Origin: Pseudomonas sp. Irchel s3h14
Lineage (GTDB): Bacteria > Pseudomonadota > Gammaproteobacteria > Pseudomonadales > Pseudomonadaceae
DNA length: 64,000 nucleotides
Assembly (NCBI RefSeq): GCF_900187425.1
Contig: NZ_FYDJ01000004.1
Span: 124,001-188,000, forward strand
Direction of reading: 5' to 3'
Of this stretch, positions 10,224 through 20,164 are shown in pieces. A program made the translations under genes and the position numbers. Every line of letters starts with the position of its first letter. The stretch's first letter is position 1. The notes under the pieces were generated by a model that was given only the letters and a program-made list of their open reading frames with translations, was not told the origin of the DNA and ran no database searches.

Positions 10224-12479
10224 ATGTATAAAGATTTGAAATTCCCGGTCCTGATCGTCCATCGCGACATCAAGGCCGACACCGTCGCCGGTGATCGCGT
10301 GCGTGGCATCGCCCGGGAGCTGGAGCAGGAAGGCTTCAGCATTGTCTCGGCGGTGGATTACACCGAAGGACGTCTGGTCGCCTCGACCCATCACGGTCTT
10401 TCCTGCATGTTGATTGCGGCCGAAGACGCCAGTACTCACTCTCATCTATTACACAACATGGCCGAACTGATTGGCCTGGCGCGGGTGCGTGCGCCCGACT
10501 TGCCGATCTTCGCGCTGGGTGAGCAGGTGACCCTGGAGAACGCTCCGGCCGACGCCATGGCTGAACTCAATCAGCTGCGCGGGATTCTTTATCTGTTCGA
10601 AGATACCGTGCCTTTTCTGGCCAGGCAGGTCGCTCGAGCGGCACGCAAATATCTGGATGGTCTGCTGCCGCCGTTTTTCAAAGCGCTGGTGCAGCACACG
10701 GCCGACTCCAATTATTCCTGGCACACACCCGGCCATGGCGGCGGCGTGGCGTACCACAAGAGCCCGGTGGGCCAAGCGTTTCACCAGTTCTTCGGGGAAA
10801 ATACCCTGCGTTCCGATTTGTCGGTGTCGGTGCCGGAACTCGGTTCTTTGCTCGATCACACCGGTCCGCTGGCAGAAGCCGAGGCCCGTGCTGCCCGCAA
10901 TTTCGGCGCCGATCACACTTTCTTTGTGATCAATGGCACCTCGACCGCCAACAAAATCGTCTGGCATTCGATGGTCGCTCGCGATGACTTGGTGTTGGTG
11001 GATCGCAACTGCCATAAGTCGATATTGCACTCGATCATCATGACCGGCGCCATTCCGCTGTACCTGTGCCCGGAGCGCAATGAGCTGGGGATCATCGGCC
11101 CGATTCCATTGAGCGAATTCAGCCGCGAATCGATTCAGGCCAAGATCGACGCCAGCCCGCTGACCAAGGGCCGGGCGCCCAAGGTCAAGTTGGCGGTGGT
11201 GACCAATTCGACGTACGACGGCCTCTGCTACAACGCTGAACTGATCAAGCAGCAACTGGGCAACAGCGTCGAGGTCTTGCACTTCGATGAGGCCTGGTAC
11301 GCCTACGCGGCGTTTCACGAGTTCTTCGCCGGACGTTACGGCATGGGCACGTCCCGCAGCGAAGGCGGCCCGCTGGTGTTCACCACCCATTCCACCCACA
11401 AACTGCTGGCGGCGTTCAGCCAGGCGTCGATGATTCACGTCCAGGACGGTGGCGCGCGGCAACTGGATCGGGATCGCTTCAATGAAGCGTTCATGATGCA
11501 CATCTCCACCTCGCCGCAGTACAGCATCATCGCTTCGCTGGATGTGGCGTCGGCCATGATGGAAGGCCCCGCCGGGCGTTCGCTGTTGCAGGAAATGTTC
11601 GACGAGGCGCTGAGTTTTCGCCGGGCCCTTGCCAATTTGCGCCAGCACATCGCCGCTGACGATTGGTGGTTTTCCATCTGGCAGCCGCCGTCGGTGGAAG
11701 GCATCAATCGTGTGGTCACCGATGACTGGCTGCTGCAACCCGACGCCGACTGGCACGGCTTTGGCGGCGTGACCGACGACTACGTGCTGCTTGATCCGAT
11801 CAAGGTCACGTTGGTGATGCCGGGCCTGACGGCAGGCGGCGCCCTCAGCGAGCGCGGGATTCCGGCGGCGGTGGTCAGCAAATTCCTTTGGGAGCGGGGG
11901 TTGGTCGTTGAAAAGACTGGGCTGTATTCATTCCTGGTCTTGTTCTCCATGGGCATCACCAAGGGCAAATGGAGCACGCTGCTGACCGAGTTGCTGGAGT
12001 TCAAGCGCAGCTACGATGCCAATGTCAGCCTCGCGACTTGCCTGCCGTGCGTGGCGCAAGAGAATGTCGCGCGCTATCAGGGTATGGGTTTGCGCGATCT
12101 GTGCGATGAGCTGCACGCCTGCTATCGCAGCAATGCCACGGCCAAACACCTCAAGCGCATGTACACGGTGCTGCCGGAAATCGCCATGAAGCCGTCTGAC
12201 GCCTATGATCAGTTGGTGCGTGGCGAAGTTGAAGCGGTGTCGATCGATGCTCTGGAAGGGCGGATCGCCGCGGTGATGCTGGTGCCGTACCCGCCGGGGA
12301 TTCCGTTGATCATGCCCGGCGAGCGTTTTACCGAGTCGACGCGCTCGATCATCGATTACCTGGCATTTGCGCGCACGTTCGATAGCAGCTTCCCGGGGTT
12401 CGTCGCTGATGTGCACGGATTGCAACACGAAGACGAGGGCAATGGACGGCATTACACCGTTGATTGCATCAAGGAATGA
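10224..12479 (+). CDS. ldcA: Lysine/ornithine/arginine decarboxylase (LdcA-type)
   Basis: PLP-dependent group III decarboxylase, 751 residues: N-terminal wing domain (about 1-130), PLP core, and a C-terminal domain. The PLP lysine is Lys393 in TTHSTHKLLAAFSQAS; the cofactor region also shows NGTSTANKIVWHSM. Position after dnaQ matches P. aeruginosa ldcA, which makes cadaverine from lysine as part of lysine catabolism, so lysine is the likely substrate. The downstream GNAT starts 15 bases after its stop. Specificity among lysine, ornithine and arginine cannot be proved by eye. Confidence 0.92.
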   Translation: MYKDLKFPVLIVHRDIKADTVAGDRVRGIARELEQEGFSIVSAVDYTEGRLVASTHHGLSCMLIAAEDASTHSHLLHNMAELIGLARVRAPDLPIFALGEQVTLENAPADAMAELNQLRGILYLFEDTVPFLARQVARAARKYLDGLLPPFFKALVQHTADSNYSWHTPGHGGGVAYHKSPVGQAFHQFFGENTLRSDLSVSVPELGSLLDHTGPLAEAEARAARNFGADHTFFVINGTSTANKIVWHSMVARDDLVLVDRNCHKSILHSIIMTGAIPLYLCPERNELGIIGPIPLSEFSRESIQAKIDASPLTKGRAPKVKLAVVTNSTYDGLCYNAELIKQQLGNSVEVLHFDEAWYAYAAFHEFFAGRYGMGTSRSEGGPLVFTTHSTHKLLAAFSQASMIHVQDGGARQLDRDRFNEAFMMHISTSPQYSIIASLDVASAMMEGPAGRSLLQEMFDEALSFRRALANLRQHIAADDWWFSIWQPPSVEGINRVVTDDWLLQPDADWHGFGGVTDDYVLLDPIKVTLVMPGLTAGGALSERGIPAAVVSKFLWERGLVVEKTGLYSFLVLFSMGITKGKWSTLLTELLEFKRSYDANVSLATCLPCVAQENVARYQGMGLRDLCDELHACYRSNATAKHLKRMYTVLPEIAMKPSDAYDQLVRGEVEAVSIDALEGRIAAVMLVPYPPGIPLIMPGERFTESTRSIIDYLAFARTFDSSFPGFVADVHGLQHEDEGNGRHYTVDCIKE

Positions 12480-12493
12480 GGACCTTTCCCAGT

Positions 12494-13108
12494 ATGCAAC
12501 CGATCATGAATCCGAAATACCCAGGGCTGTCGGTGCGCGTTGCCGACGAAGGTTTTGCGGCCTATATCTGGGGCAGCGATTTCAGTTTTGAAGTCGCGAC
12601 CTACGGCGCAGCCGAAATCGGTAAACCGGTGGAGCAGTGGCCGGTGACGCCGATCACGCCTTATCGAAAGTGCTACGGCATCGATCCCGAAGAGTTCAGC
12701 AGTTTCCGCGATGCCGCTGACAACGCGATTTTTATGGCTTATCTCGATGATGAGCCCGTGGGTCACCTCGTGGTCAGCACCAACTGGAACGGCTTTGCCC
12801 ATATCGACGAGTTGGCGGTGCATTCGCCGGCGCGCCGTCATGGCGTGGCCAAGGCGCTGCTGGATGTGGCGCAGTTCTGGAGCCGCAAAAAGAAACTGCC
12901 GGGTATCATGCTTGAAACCCAGAACAACAACCTGGGGGCCTGCCGGCTCTATGAGCGCCGCGGTTACGTCTTGGGCGGAATCGATCATCTGCGTTATCGC
13001 GGGATCGATCCGAACACCGCCGAAGTGGCGCTGTTCTGGTATCGATTGTTCGATAACCCGCTGGAAGCGCCGCTTAGTTCGCCAACATCGCCACGGCTTG
13101 TTCCGTGA
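12494..13108 (+). CDS. GNAT acetyltransferase of the streptothricin acetyltransferase (Sat) type
   Basis: A 204-residue GNAT protein. Start taken at the ATG at 12494, 15 bases after the ldcA stop, behind a GAGGA site. The C-terminal half contains LPGIMLETQNNN, LGACRLYERRGYVLGGID and EVALFWYRLF, which closely follow the signature of SatA/YyaR-type streptothricin acetyltransferases. Those enzymes acetylate the beta-lysine amine of streptothricin. Co-transcription with a lysine decarboxylase suggests a lysine-like or polyamine substrate, but this is inference. The 3' end overlaps the convergent LysR gene by 35 bases. Confidence 0.85.
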   Translation: MQPIMNPKYPGLSVRVADEGFAAYIWGSDFSFEVATYGAAEIGKPVEQWPVTPITPYRKCYGIDPEEFSSFRDAADNAIFMAYLDDEPVGHLVVSTNWNGFAHIDELAVHSPARRHGVAKALLDVAQFWSRKKKLPGIMLETQNNNLGACRLYERRGYVLGGIDHLRYRGIDPNTAEVALFWYRLFDNPLEAPLSSPTSPRLVP

Positions 13109-13967
13109 TGATGCCCAGCAATGCCTGAACCGCTGGCGATGGCTCGCCGTTCTTGAGGGTCAAGGCATATAGGCTGATCGGCACGGCCGGCGCCAGCGGG
13201 CAGGCATCCAGCCCGGCCGATTTAGCCCCGAGGGCGGTGAAAGGGTCGACGATGGCCAGACCTTCACCGGCCTCGACCATGCTGCGCATCATCTGGTGAG
13301 TCTGTACCCGGGTTTGAATGACCGGGGCAGGGCGCAGGGCATGCAGCTTGTTTTCCAGCGCCGGGCTCAGCGGATCATGACCTTCCAGGCCCACCATCGA
13401 TTGGCCGGCCAGGTCCTGTAGCGAGATGTACTTTTGTTTGGGTTGCAACCAGCCGTGGGGTGCCAGCAGCTGAAGTTTCCCCTGGGCGATCACCTGGCAA
13501 TGAATGTCGGCGTGATCGGGGTCATGCAGGCTCAGACCCAGATCGCTTTCGCGCAGCAGCAGGTTTCTGACGATCTCGCGGGTAGGTTGGCTCAGAAGGG
13601 TGCAAGGCGCGTCAGGGAGACGTCGGCGCAGGGCGGCAATGCTCTGTGGCAATAGCTGCTGTGACAGGGGCGGCGTGCAGACGATCCGCAAGGGCGGAGC
13701 CTGATATTGCTTGAGGCTGTTGGCCAGGCGCTGGACCGGCTCGAGCGCTTCATAGACGTGGGCGATCTGGACCTGCAACTCCCGCGCCTCGCGCGTAGCC
13801 TGCAAGCGTCCACGCACGCTGGAAAACAGCATGAAACCCAACTGATCCTCGGCGTCGCGCAGAGTCCCTTCGACTTCAGCCACAGGCAACTGCAGCCATT
13901 CGGCGGCGGTGCCCAGGTGACCGGTCTGCAGGAGCGCCTGGATCACTTCGATATGACGTAAACGCAT
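13074..13967 (-). CDS. LysR-family transcriptional regulator
   Basis: A 297-residue LysR-type regulator: N-terminal winged helix (residues about 1-60, with GHLGTAAEWLQLPVAEVEGTLRDAEDQLG) and a C-terminal co-inducer domain with the typical PLRIVCTPPLSQQLLPQSIAAL strand-helix. Its helix-turn-helix is rather divergent from the LysR consensus. It converges on the Sat-like gene with a 35-base overlap at the stop codons. No target is obvious; the FMN reductase or the ldcA operon are possible. Confidence 0.88.
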   Translation of the reverse strand: MRLRHIEVIQALLQTGHLGTAAEWLQLPVAEVEGTLRDAEDQLGFMLFSSVRGRLQATREARELQVQIAHVYEALEPVQRLANSLKQYQAPPLRIVCTPPLSQQLLPQSIAALRRRLPDAPCTLLSQPTREIVRNLLLRESDLGLSLHDPDHADIHCQVIAQGKLQLLAPHGWLQPKQKYISLQDLAGQSMVGLEGHDPLSPALENKLHALRPAPVIQTRVQTHQMMRSMVEAGEGLAIVDPFTALGAKSAGLDACPLAPAVPISLYALTLKNGEPSPAVQALLGIITEQAVAMLAN

Positions 13968-14055
13968 GCGTGAAGTCCATGTTCAGCAGGTGAGGGAGTC
14001 AGTGGCTGAATCCTAACTCAAGTGCGCGCATATGACTTCTGCTCATAACACGGGG

Positions 14056-14316
14056 TTATGAAGCGACGTTGGTTTCCGGCAGGCTGCCGACATAGGTGTC
14101 GGGTTCGCGCACGATGGTCACGTCCGACTGCACCAGCAAAAACTGGTTGTCATCGAGTTTCCGTACGCGGTCGCCAATGGCCAGCTTATAAGTGGTGACA
14201 GGCACCGAGCCAGTGAGGCCGTCTGCCGACGGGGTGGATTCCTGGAACTCATGCACGGAATAAACACGGCCTTCCGCGTCTCTTGCATGGAACTGACCGA
14301 CGAGTACTGCTGCCAT
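14056..14316 (-). CDS. Conserved small protein, function unknown
   Basis: An 86-residue cytoplasmic protein (MAAVLVGQFHARDAEGRVYSV) with no signal peptide or membrane segment and a mostly beta-type composition. Residues 45-75 (KLAIGDRVRKLDDNQFLLV) suggest a small barrel. Codon use is like that of the neighbours and the ORF does not shadow another gene. I do not recognise a family. It lies alone between the LysR gene and the FMN reductase. Confidence 0.7.
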   Translation of the reverse strand: MAAVLVGQFHARDAEGRVYSVHEFQESTPSADGLTGSVPVTTYKLAIGDRVRKLDDNQFLLVQSDVTIVREPDTYVGSLPETNVAS

Positions 14317-14492
14317 CTGCTTAGAACCTCTGGGGATAAATCACTCAATTTGCGGCTCTGTAGACCGTGGTTGGGCGAGGTAAGTTTTCCTACAGGAAAA
14401 AAATAGTCAGGGGCGGCGTTTTTCAGTCGCCCACTGCTTGAATCGTCATCTATAACTACAAGCTCTTTCCATCGGACAGTCGAGAATCTTCC

Positions 14493-15053
14493 ATGAGCAA
14501 CGTCTATACGATCGCTGTACTGGTCGGCAGCTTGAGAAAGGAATCGATCAATCGCAAGGTGGCGCTGGCCCTGGCCGACCTGGCGCCTGCCAATCTCAAA
14601 CTGGTTATCGTCGAAATCGGCGATCTGCCGCTCTACAACGAGGACATCGATGGTGCTTCACCGCCGGCAGCCTACAGCACTTTCCGGCAACAAGTGAGCT
14701 CATCCGACGCGGTGCTGTTCGTCACCCCCGAATACAACCGTTCGGTGCCTGCGCCGATGAAGAACGCGATCGATGTGGGTTCGCGTCCCTATGGCAAGAG
14801 TGCCTGGAGCGGCAAGCCCGGAGCGGTGATCAGCGCTTCGCCGGGCGCTATCGGTGGTTTTGGCGCCAACCATCACCTGCGCCAGTCCATGGTGTTTCTG
14901 GATGTGCATTGCATGCAGCAACCGGAAGCCTACTTGAGCGGCGCCGGTTCAGCGTTCGACGAGGCGGGTAACCTGTCCGAGTCGCTCAAACCGTTTTTGC
15001 AAAAATTCATCAATGCTTATGGACAGTGGGTTGAGCAGCATAAAAAGCAATGA
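14493..15053 (+). CDS. NADPH-dependent FMN reductase (chromate/quinone reductase type)
   Basis: Flavodoxin-fold reductase of 186 residues. The FMN phosphate loop is in VGSLRKESINRKVA (residues 11-24), and the family motif TPEYNRSVPAPMKNAIDV plus the KPGAVISASPGAIGGFGA segment are intact. Relatives reduce quinones, azo dyes or chromate through FMN, mostly protecting against oxidative stress. The gene ends 8 bases from the converging TetR gene. Physiological substrate unknown. Confidence 0.92.
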   Translation: MSNVYTIAVLVGSLRKESINRKVALALADLAPANLKLVIVEIGDLPLYNEDIDGASPPAAYSTFRQQVSSSDAVLFVTPEYNRSVPAPMKNAIDVGSRPYGKSAWSGKPGAVISASPGAIGGFGANHHLRQSMVFLDVHCMQQPEAYLSGAGSAFDEAGNLSESLKPFLQKFINAYGQWVEQHKKQ

Positions 15054-15060
15054 CGCTCAT

Positions 15061-15714
15061 TTAGCCACGGAGCCGGCCACAGATCATCGATTCGATCTCC
15101 AGCAGCCATGCGGCGGTTTGCGCCGCCGCAGGTTGTGCGGTGATGCAATAACGGCGACCGCCCCAAGCCGTGATTAGCCAGGCATCAATGGTTGTTTCTG
15201 AAGGGCATACGGGCAAATCGGTACAGGCTGCGAAGGCTTCGCGCCACTTCTGCGACAGCTCCTGGAACGCTCGCCGGTGGTGTTTGGGTTCGGCGATCTG
15301 GTGTTCGAGGGTCATCAGTTCATAGTCGAACAACGGTTGCCTGGCCTCGAGCGGGTCACAGGTCAGGCGTATCAGACGGTTGGTCCGGGTCTGCCAATCC
15401 AGATCCGTGGGCTGTACGACCTGTTCATCCACCTGCTGCAACAGGTGCTCCAGGCAATGTCGGACGTAACCTGACAACAAGGCTTCCTTGCTCGGGAAAT
15501 AGTCGTACAGCGTGCCTATGGCAACTCCTGCCTCCAGCGCCACCGCGCGCGTGGTCAACCCCGACCAGCCGTCGCGTTGCCAAATCCGAACAAATGCTTC
15601 GTAAATTGCCTCTACGGTGAAAATCGCCCGGGCCTGGCTCGGCCGTTTCAGCGGCTTTGCGCGGGGATTGAGGGTGGGCGCGATGCCCTTGTTGTTTCCG
15701 AACCCGCTCTTCAT
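15061..15714 (-). CDS. TetR-family transcriptional regulator
   Basis: A 217-residue repressor-type protein with the TetR DNA-binding domain at residues about 30-80 (LTTRAVALEAGVAIGTLYDYFPSKEALLSGYV), where GTLYDYFPSKEAL is the classic recognition-helix region. The C-terminal ligand domain is less conserved. It is divergent from the DUF2855 gene with 55 bases between start codons, so it most likely controls that gene and itself. I see no clear palindromic operator in the gap. Confidence 0.93.
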   Translation of the reverse strand: MKSGFGNNKGIAPTLNPRAKPLKRPSQARAIFTVEAIYEAFVRIWQRDGWSGLTTRAVALEAGVAIGTLYDYFPSKEALLSGYVRHCLEHLLQQVDEQVVQPTDLDWQTRTNRLIRLTCDPLEARQPLFDYELMTLEHQIAEPKHHRRAFQELSQKWREAFAACTDLPVCPSETTIDAWLITAWGGRRYCITAQPAAAQTAAWLLEIESMICGRLRG

Positions 15715-15769
15715 CGGCTGCCACTACTCTGGTGCTACCCGCCATTCACTCGCAGCAGGAGTCTGAAAG

Positions 15770-16873
15770 ATGCAAAGTCCGAGCACGGTAACACGGCTGA
15801 TCACCCGCAAAAACGCCCTTGACCAAAGCCGAATCGAGCAGGAGCAACGTAGCCTGATTCCGGCTGCCGGCGAGGTGATTTTCAAGATCGACCGGTGCGC
15901 GTTGACCACCAACAACATTACCTACGCGGCCTATGGCAATTCGATGAGCTACTGGGAGTTCTTTCCTACAGGGTTGGCGGAATGGGGACACGTCCCGGCG
16001 TGGGGCTTTGCTGATGTCATTGCGTCTGATGTGGCAGGTATCAAAGTCGGGGAGCGCTTCTACGGGTATTTTCCGATTGCCAGCCATCTGTGGATGCGCC
16101 CGGAACGGGTCACCGAGCGTGGTTTCTATGACGCCGCCGAGCATCGGCAGGCACTGACGTCGGCCTACAATCAATACACCCGTTGCAGCTGGGATTCGTA
16201 CTACAGCCCAGAAACCGAAAACCTGCAGATTTTGCTCAAGCCGCTGTTCCTGACCTCGTCAATGCTGGCGGATTTCCTTCAGGACAAGCAGTTCTTTGGC
16301 GCGACCCGGCTGGTGTTCTCCAGCGCTTCGAGCAAAACCGCGTATGGCACGGCGGTCTGCCTGGAAAATCACCCTGACCTGGAGCGGGTGGCGTTGACCT
16401 CGATCGGCAACAAGGCGTTTGTCGAGAAGCTCGGTTGTTACGAGCGAACGGTGGCCTACGCAGAACTGGCGAGCCTGGCCAATGACCGCCCTACGTTGTA
16501 TGTGGATTTTTCCGGCGACCTGGATTTACGGGATCAGGTGCACCAGCATTTTGCCGGGCAGTTGGTTTACAGCTGCTTCGCCGGTTCTGCGCAAAGCACC
16601 GATGAGGCTAGATTGACGGCCATTGAAGGGCCGCAGCCGGTGTTCTTTTTTGCGCCGATCCAGATCCGCAAGCGCAATACCGAGTGGGGGCCGGAAGGGG
16701 TCAGTCAGCATATTGGTGAGGGTTTGCAGCGTTTCTACCGGCAGTTGACCGCGACTGATAAACCGTTGCTGGAAGTGGTCGAGGACAAAGGCTATGAAGC
16801 TGCGCAGAGCGTGATTGCCCGGCTGTTCCACGGCCAGATCGCACCGATCGAGGGGCATGTGATTCGGCTATAG
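15770..16873 (+). CDS. DUF2855 protein (medium-chain reductase-like)
   Basis: A 367-residue protein matching the DUF2855 family: GEVIFKIDRCALTTNNITYA near the N-terminus, WGFADVIASDVAGIKVGERFYGYFP like the GroES-type part of medium-chain dehydrogenases, and RLVFSSASSKTAYGTAV in place of the nucleotide-binding strand. It follows a GCAGGAG ribosome site and is divergent from a TetR gene. A reductase of small electrophiles under TetR control is a reasonable guess; no activity is established. Confidence 0.88.
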   Translation: MQSPSTVTRLITRKNALDQSRIEQEQRSLIPAAGEVIFKIDRCALTTNNITYAAYGNSMSYWEFFPTGLAEWGHVPAWGFADVIASDVAGIKVGERFYGYFPIASHLWMRPERVTERGFYDAAEHRQALTSAYNQYTRCSWDSYYSPETENLQILLKPLFLTSSMLADFLQDKQFFGATRLVFSSASSKTAYGTAVCLENHPDLERVALTSIGNKAFVEKLGCYERTVAYAELASLANDRPTLYVDFSGDLDLRDQVHQHFAGQLVYSCFAGSAQSTDEARLTAIEGPQPVFFFAPIQIRKRNTEWGPEGVSQHIGEGLQRFYRQLTATDKPLLEVVEDKGYEAAQSVIARLFHGQIAPIEGHVIRL

Positions 16874-16882
16874 CACACCGAT

Positions 16883-17033
16883 CTGTGGTAGCAGCTGCCG
16901 AGCCCGCGAGGCTGCGTTCGGCGACGCAGTCGTCGTGAAGTCAGGCACTGCGGTGTCCCAGGAATACCGCGTTCGCAGGGTTTACGACGACTGCGTCGCC
17001 GAACGCAGCCTCGCAGGCTCGGCAACTGCTACA
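16883..17033. repeat. Long hairpin repeat, family II variant
   Basis: Left arm GTAGCAGCTGCCGAGCCCGC and right arm with the reverse complement enclose about 150 bases; the arms continue through GCGTTCGGCGACGCAGTCGT and its complement. It differs from the other family II copies in the outer arms (CCGAGCC versus GCGAAGC), and both arms carry the difference. It directly precedes the arsB remnant. Confidence 0.72.
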
Positions 17034-17089
17034 TCGACCCCGGTGTGTTTAGGGGAGGCAGCAAGTTTGGGCTTTACTCCGCTCGTGTG

Positions 17090-17185
17090 ATCGGCTGGGG
17101 GTATTACTTCAAGGTCGGGATTGTGCTGACGGTGCCGGTGTTGTTGGTGACGTTGGCGGCGTTGGCATTGCGGTTATCGGTATAG
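17090..17185 (+). pseudogene. arsB C-terminal remnant
   Basis: In frame from 17090, 31 codons read [19 protein letters not shown] then [12 protein letters not shown] and a stop. This closely matches the last transmembrane helix and tail of arsenite efflux protein ArsB (E. coli end: ISWGYYFRTGIIMTLPVLF, then [11 protein letters not shown]). No matching sequence is visible upstream, where a family II hairpin ends at 17033. It is therefore a decayed end of a lost ars locus. The match is from memory of the ArsB sequence, but its length and register make chance unlikely. Confidence 0.75.
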
Positions 17186-17200
17186 ACCGCGTCGGCTCCT

Positions 17201-17218
17201 TCGCGAGCTTGCTCGCGA
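17201..17218. repeat. Single REP palindrome
   Basis: TCGCGAGCTTGCTCGCGA is a perfect palindromic REP core of the GCTTGCTCGC family, lying just after the arsB remnant stop and before the end of the convergent DUF1853 gene. Confidence 0.7.
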
Positions 17219-17244
17219 TAGGGCCAGCCCAGACGCTACAAAAC

Positions 17245-18210
<966 letters not shown>

Positions 18211-18302
18211 TCAATCGTGAGTACACCGTTGTGGCTGAAAGGATTTTGTCTATCCCGCGCTTTCGCCCATAATCGTGTTTTTCGCCGCCGCGCAGGAACC
18301 TC

Positions 18303-19193
18303 ATGGAGCAATTTCGTAATATCGGCATCATCGGTCGCCTGGGCAGTTCTCAGGTGCTGGATACCGTCCGCCGACTGAAACGGTTTCTGCTCGATCGTCA
18401 CCTGCACGTGATCCTCGAAGACACCATCGCCGAAGTCTTGCCGGGTCATGGCTTGCAAACCTCGTCGCGCAAGATGCTCGGCGAAGTATGTGACATGGTG
18501 ATTGTGGTCGGTGGTGACGGCAGCCTGCTCGGCGCCGCCCGCGCACTGGCCCGACACAATATTCCGGTGCTCGGCATCAACCGTGGCAGCCTGGGCTTCC
18601 TGACCGATATTCGCCCCGATGAGCTGGAAGTCAAAGTTGCCGAAGTGCTCGACGGCCACTATCTGGTCGAGAACCGCTTCCTGTTGCAAGCCGAAGTCCG
18701 CCGCCACGCCGAGGCCATTGGTCAGGGCGATGCGCTGAACGATGTGGTGCTGCACCCCGGCAAATCGACGCGGATGATCGAGTTCGAGTTGTACATCGAT
18801 GGCCAGTTCGTCTGCAGCCAGAAGGCCGACGGCCTGATCGTCGCCACGCCGACCGGTTCGACTGCCTACGCGCTGTCGGCGGGCGGACCGATCATGCATC
18901 CCAAACTCGACGCTATTGTGATTGTGCCGATGTACCCCCATACCTTGTCGGGCAGGCCGATTGTGGTCGATGGCAACAGTGAGCTGAAAATCGTCGTGTC
19001 CAAAGATATGCAGATTTACCCGCAAGTCTCCTGTGACGGGCAGAATCATTTCACCTGCGCGCCGGGTGACACCATCACCATCAGCAAGAAGGCCCAGAAG
19101 CTGCGGCTGATTCACCCGCTCGACCACAACTACTATGAAGTCTGCCGGACCAAACTCGGCTGGGGCAGCAAGTTGGGTGGTGGAGGCGACTGA
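18303..19193 (+). CDS. nadK: NAD kinase
   Basis: Phosphorylates NAD to NADP in the cytoplasm. The 296-residue protein has the GGDG motif at residues 70-73 (VVGGDGSLLGAAR), NRGSLGFLTDI, and the conserved TPTGSTAYALSAGGPI segment. Start ATG is preceded by GCAGGAA. Its TGA overlaps the ATG of the metallophosphoesterase by one base, beginning a run of five rightward genes that ends with pepN. Confidence 0.97.
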   Translation: MEQFRNIGIIGRLGSSQVLDTVRRLKRFLLDRHLHVILEDTIAEVLPGHGLQTSSRKMLGEVCDMVIVVGGDGSLLGAARALARHNIPVLGINRGSLGFLTDIRPDELEVKVAEVLDGHYLVENRFLLQAEVRRHAEAIGQGDALNDVVLHPGKSTRMIEFELYIDGQFVCSQKADGLIVATPTGSTAYALSAGGPIMHPKLDAIVIVPMYPHTLSGRPIVVDGNSELKIVVSKDMQIYPQVSCDGQNHFTCAPGDTITISKKAQKLRLIHPLDHNYYEVCRTKLGWGSKLGGGGD

Positions 19194-20164
19194 TGCTCGA
19201 TCCCGCGCGTAGCTACGACCTGATCGGTGACGTGCACGGTTGCGCTCTGACCCTTGAGCACTTGCTCGACCGGCTCGGTTATCAAAAACACGCTGGCGTC
19301 TGGCGGCATACGTCGCGTATGGCGGTGTTCGTCGGCGACATCATCGACCGCGGTCCGCGGATTCGCGAAGCGCTGCACATCGTTCACGACATGGTCGAAG
19401 CGGGTCAGGCGCTGTGCATCATGGGTAACCACGAATTCAACGCCCTCGGCTGGAGCACGCCGGCGCCTCCGGGCAGCGGCAAGCAGTTCGTGCGTGAACA
19501 CACCCCGCGCCACGCCCGTTTGCTGAACGAAACCCTGACCCAGTTCGAAGACCATCCGGCTGACTGGCATGACTTCCTGCAATGGTTCTATGAGATGCCA
19601 TTGTTCGTCGATGCCGGGCGTTTCCGCGTGGTGCATGCCTGCTGGGACGCGGGGTTGATCGAACCACTGCGAGCCCTGTTCCCCAACGGCTGCGTCGATG
19701 AACATTTCCTTCAGGCCTCGGCCGTACCGGGCAGTTTCGCCTGCACCGTGTTCGACCGCCTGCTGCGCGGCACTGACATGCGCTTGCCTCATGGTCTGAC
19801 CATGACCAGCGGCGATGGCCTGACGCGTTCGTTCTTCCGCACCAAGTTCTGGGAAGACGACCCGCAAACCTACGGAGACATCGTGTTCCAGCCCGACGCC
19901 TTGCCCGAACCCGTGGCCCGGACGCCGCTGTCGTCCACTGAAAAGAACACTCTGCTGCGCTATGGCGTTGATGAGCCGCTGTTGTTCGTGGGCCATTACT
20001 GGCGCAGCGGCAAACCGGTGCCGATCCGGCCGAACCTGGCCTGCCTGGATTACAGCGCGGTGCTCTACGGCAAACTGGTCGCCTACCGCCTGGACCAGGA
20101 AACCCGTCTCGACCCGCATAAATTTGTCTGGGTCGATGTCGAGCGGCCGGAGGTGCTGCGATGA
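19193..20164 (+). CDS. Calcineurin-like metallophosphoesterase
   Basis: A 323-residue metallophosphatase. Metal motifs in order: DLIGDVHG (residues about 10-17), VFVGDIIDRGP (about 43-53), IMGNHEFNAL (about 80-89) and late histidines in FVGHYWRSG. This is the PPP/bis-tetraphosphatase-like fold, but the protein is longer than ApaH. It overlaps nadK by one base and the rhomboid gene by 4 bases, so all three are translationally coupled. Substrate unknown. Confidence 0.9.
   Translation: MLDPARSYDLIGDVHGCALTLEHLLDRLGYQKHAGVWRHTSRMAVFVGDIIDRGPRIREALHIVHDMVEAGQALCIMGNHEFNALGWSTPAPPGSGKQFVREHTPRHARLLNETLTQFEDHPADWHDFLQWFYEMPLFVDAGRFRVVHACWDAGLIEPLRALFPNGCVDEHFLQASAVPGSFACTVFDRLLRGTDMRLPHGLTMTSGDGLTRSFFRTKFWEDDPQTYGDIVFQPDALPEPVARTPLSSTEKNTLLRYGVDEPLLFVGHYWRSGKPVPIRPNLACLDYSAVLYGKLVAYRLDQETRLDPHKFVWVDVERPEVLR

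Noticed and set aside
13968..14492. Possible extra genes around the 86-residue small protein
   Set aside because: Remaining frames overlap it in other registers and have no start signals.
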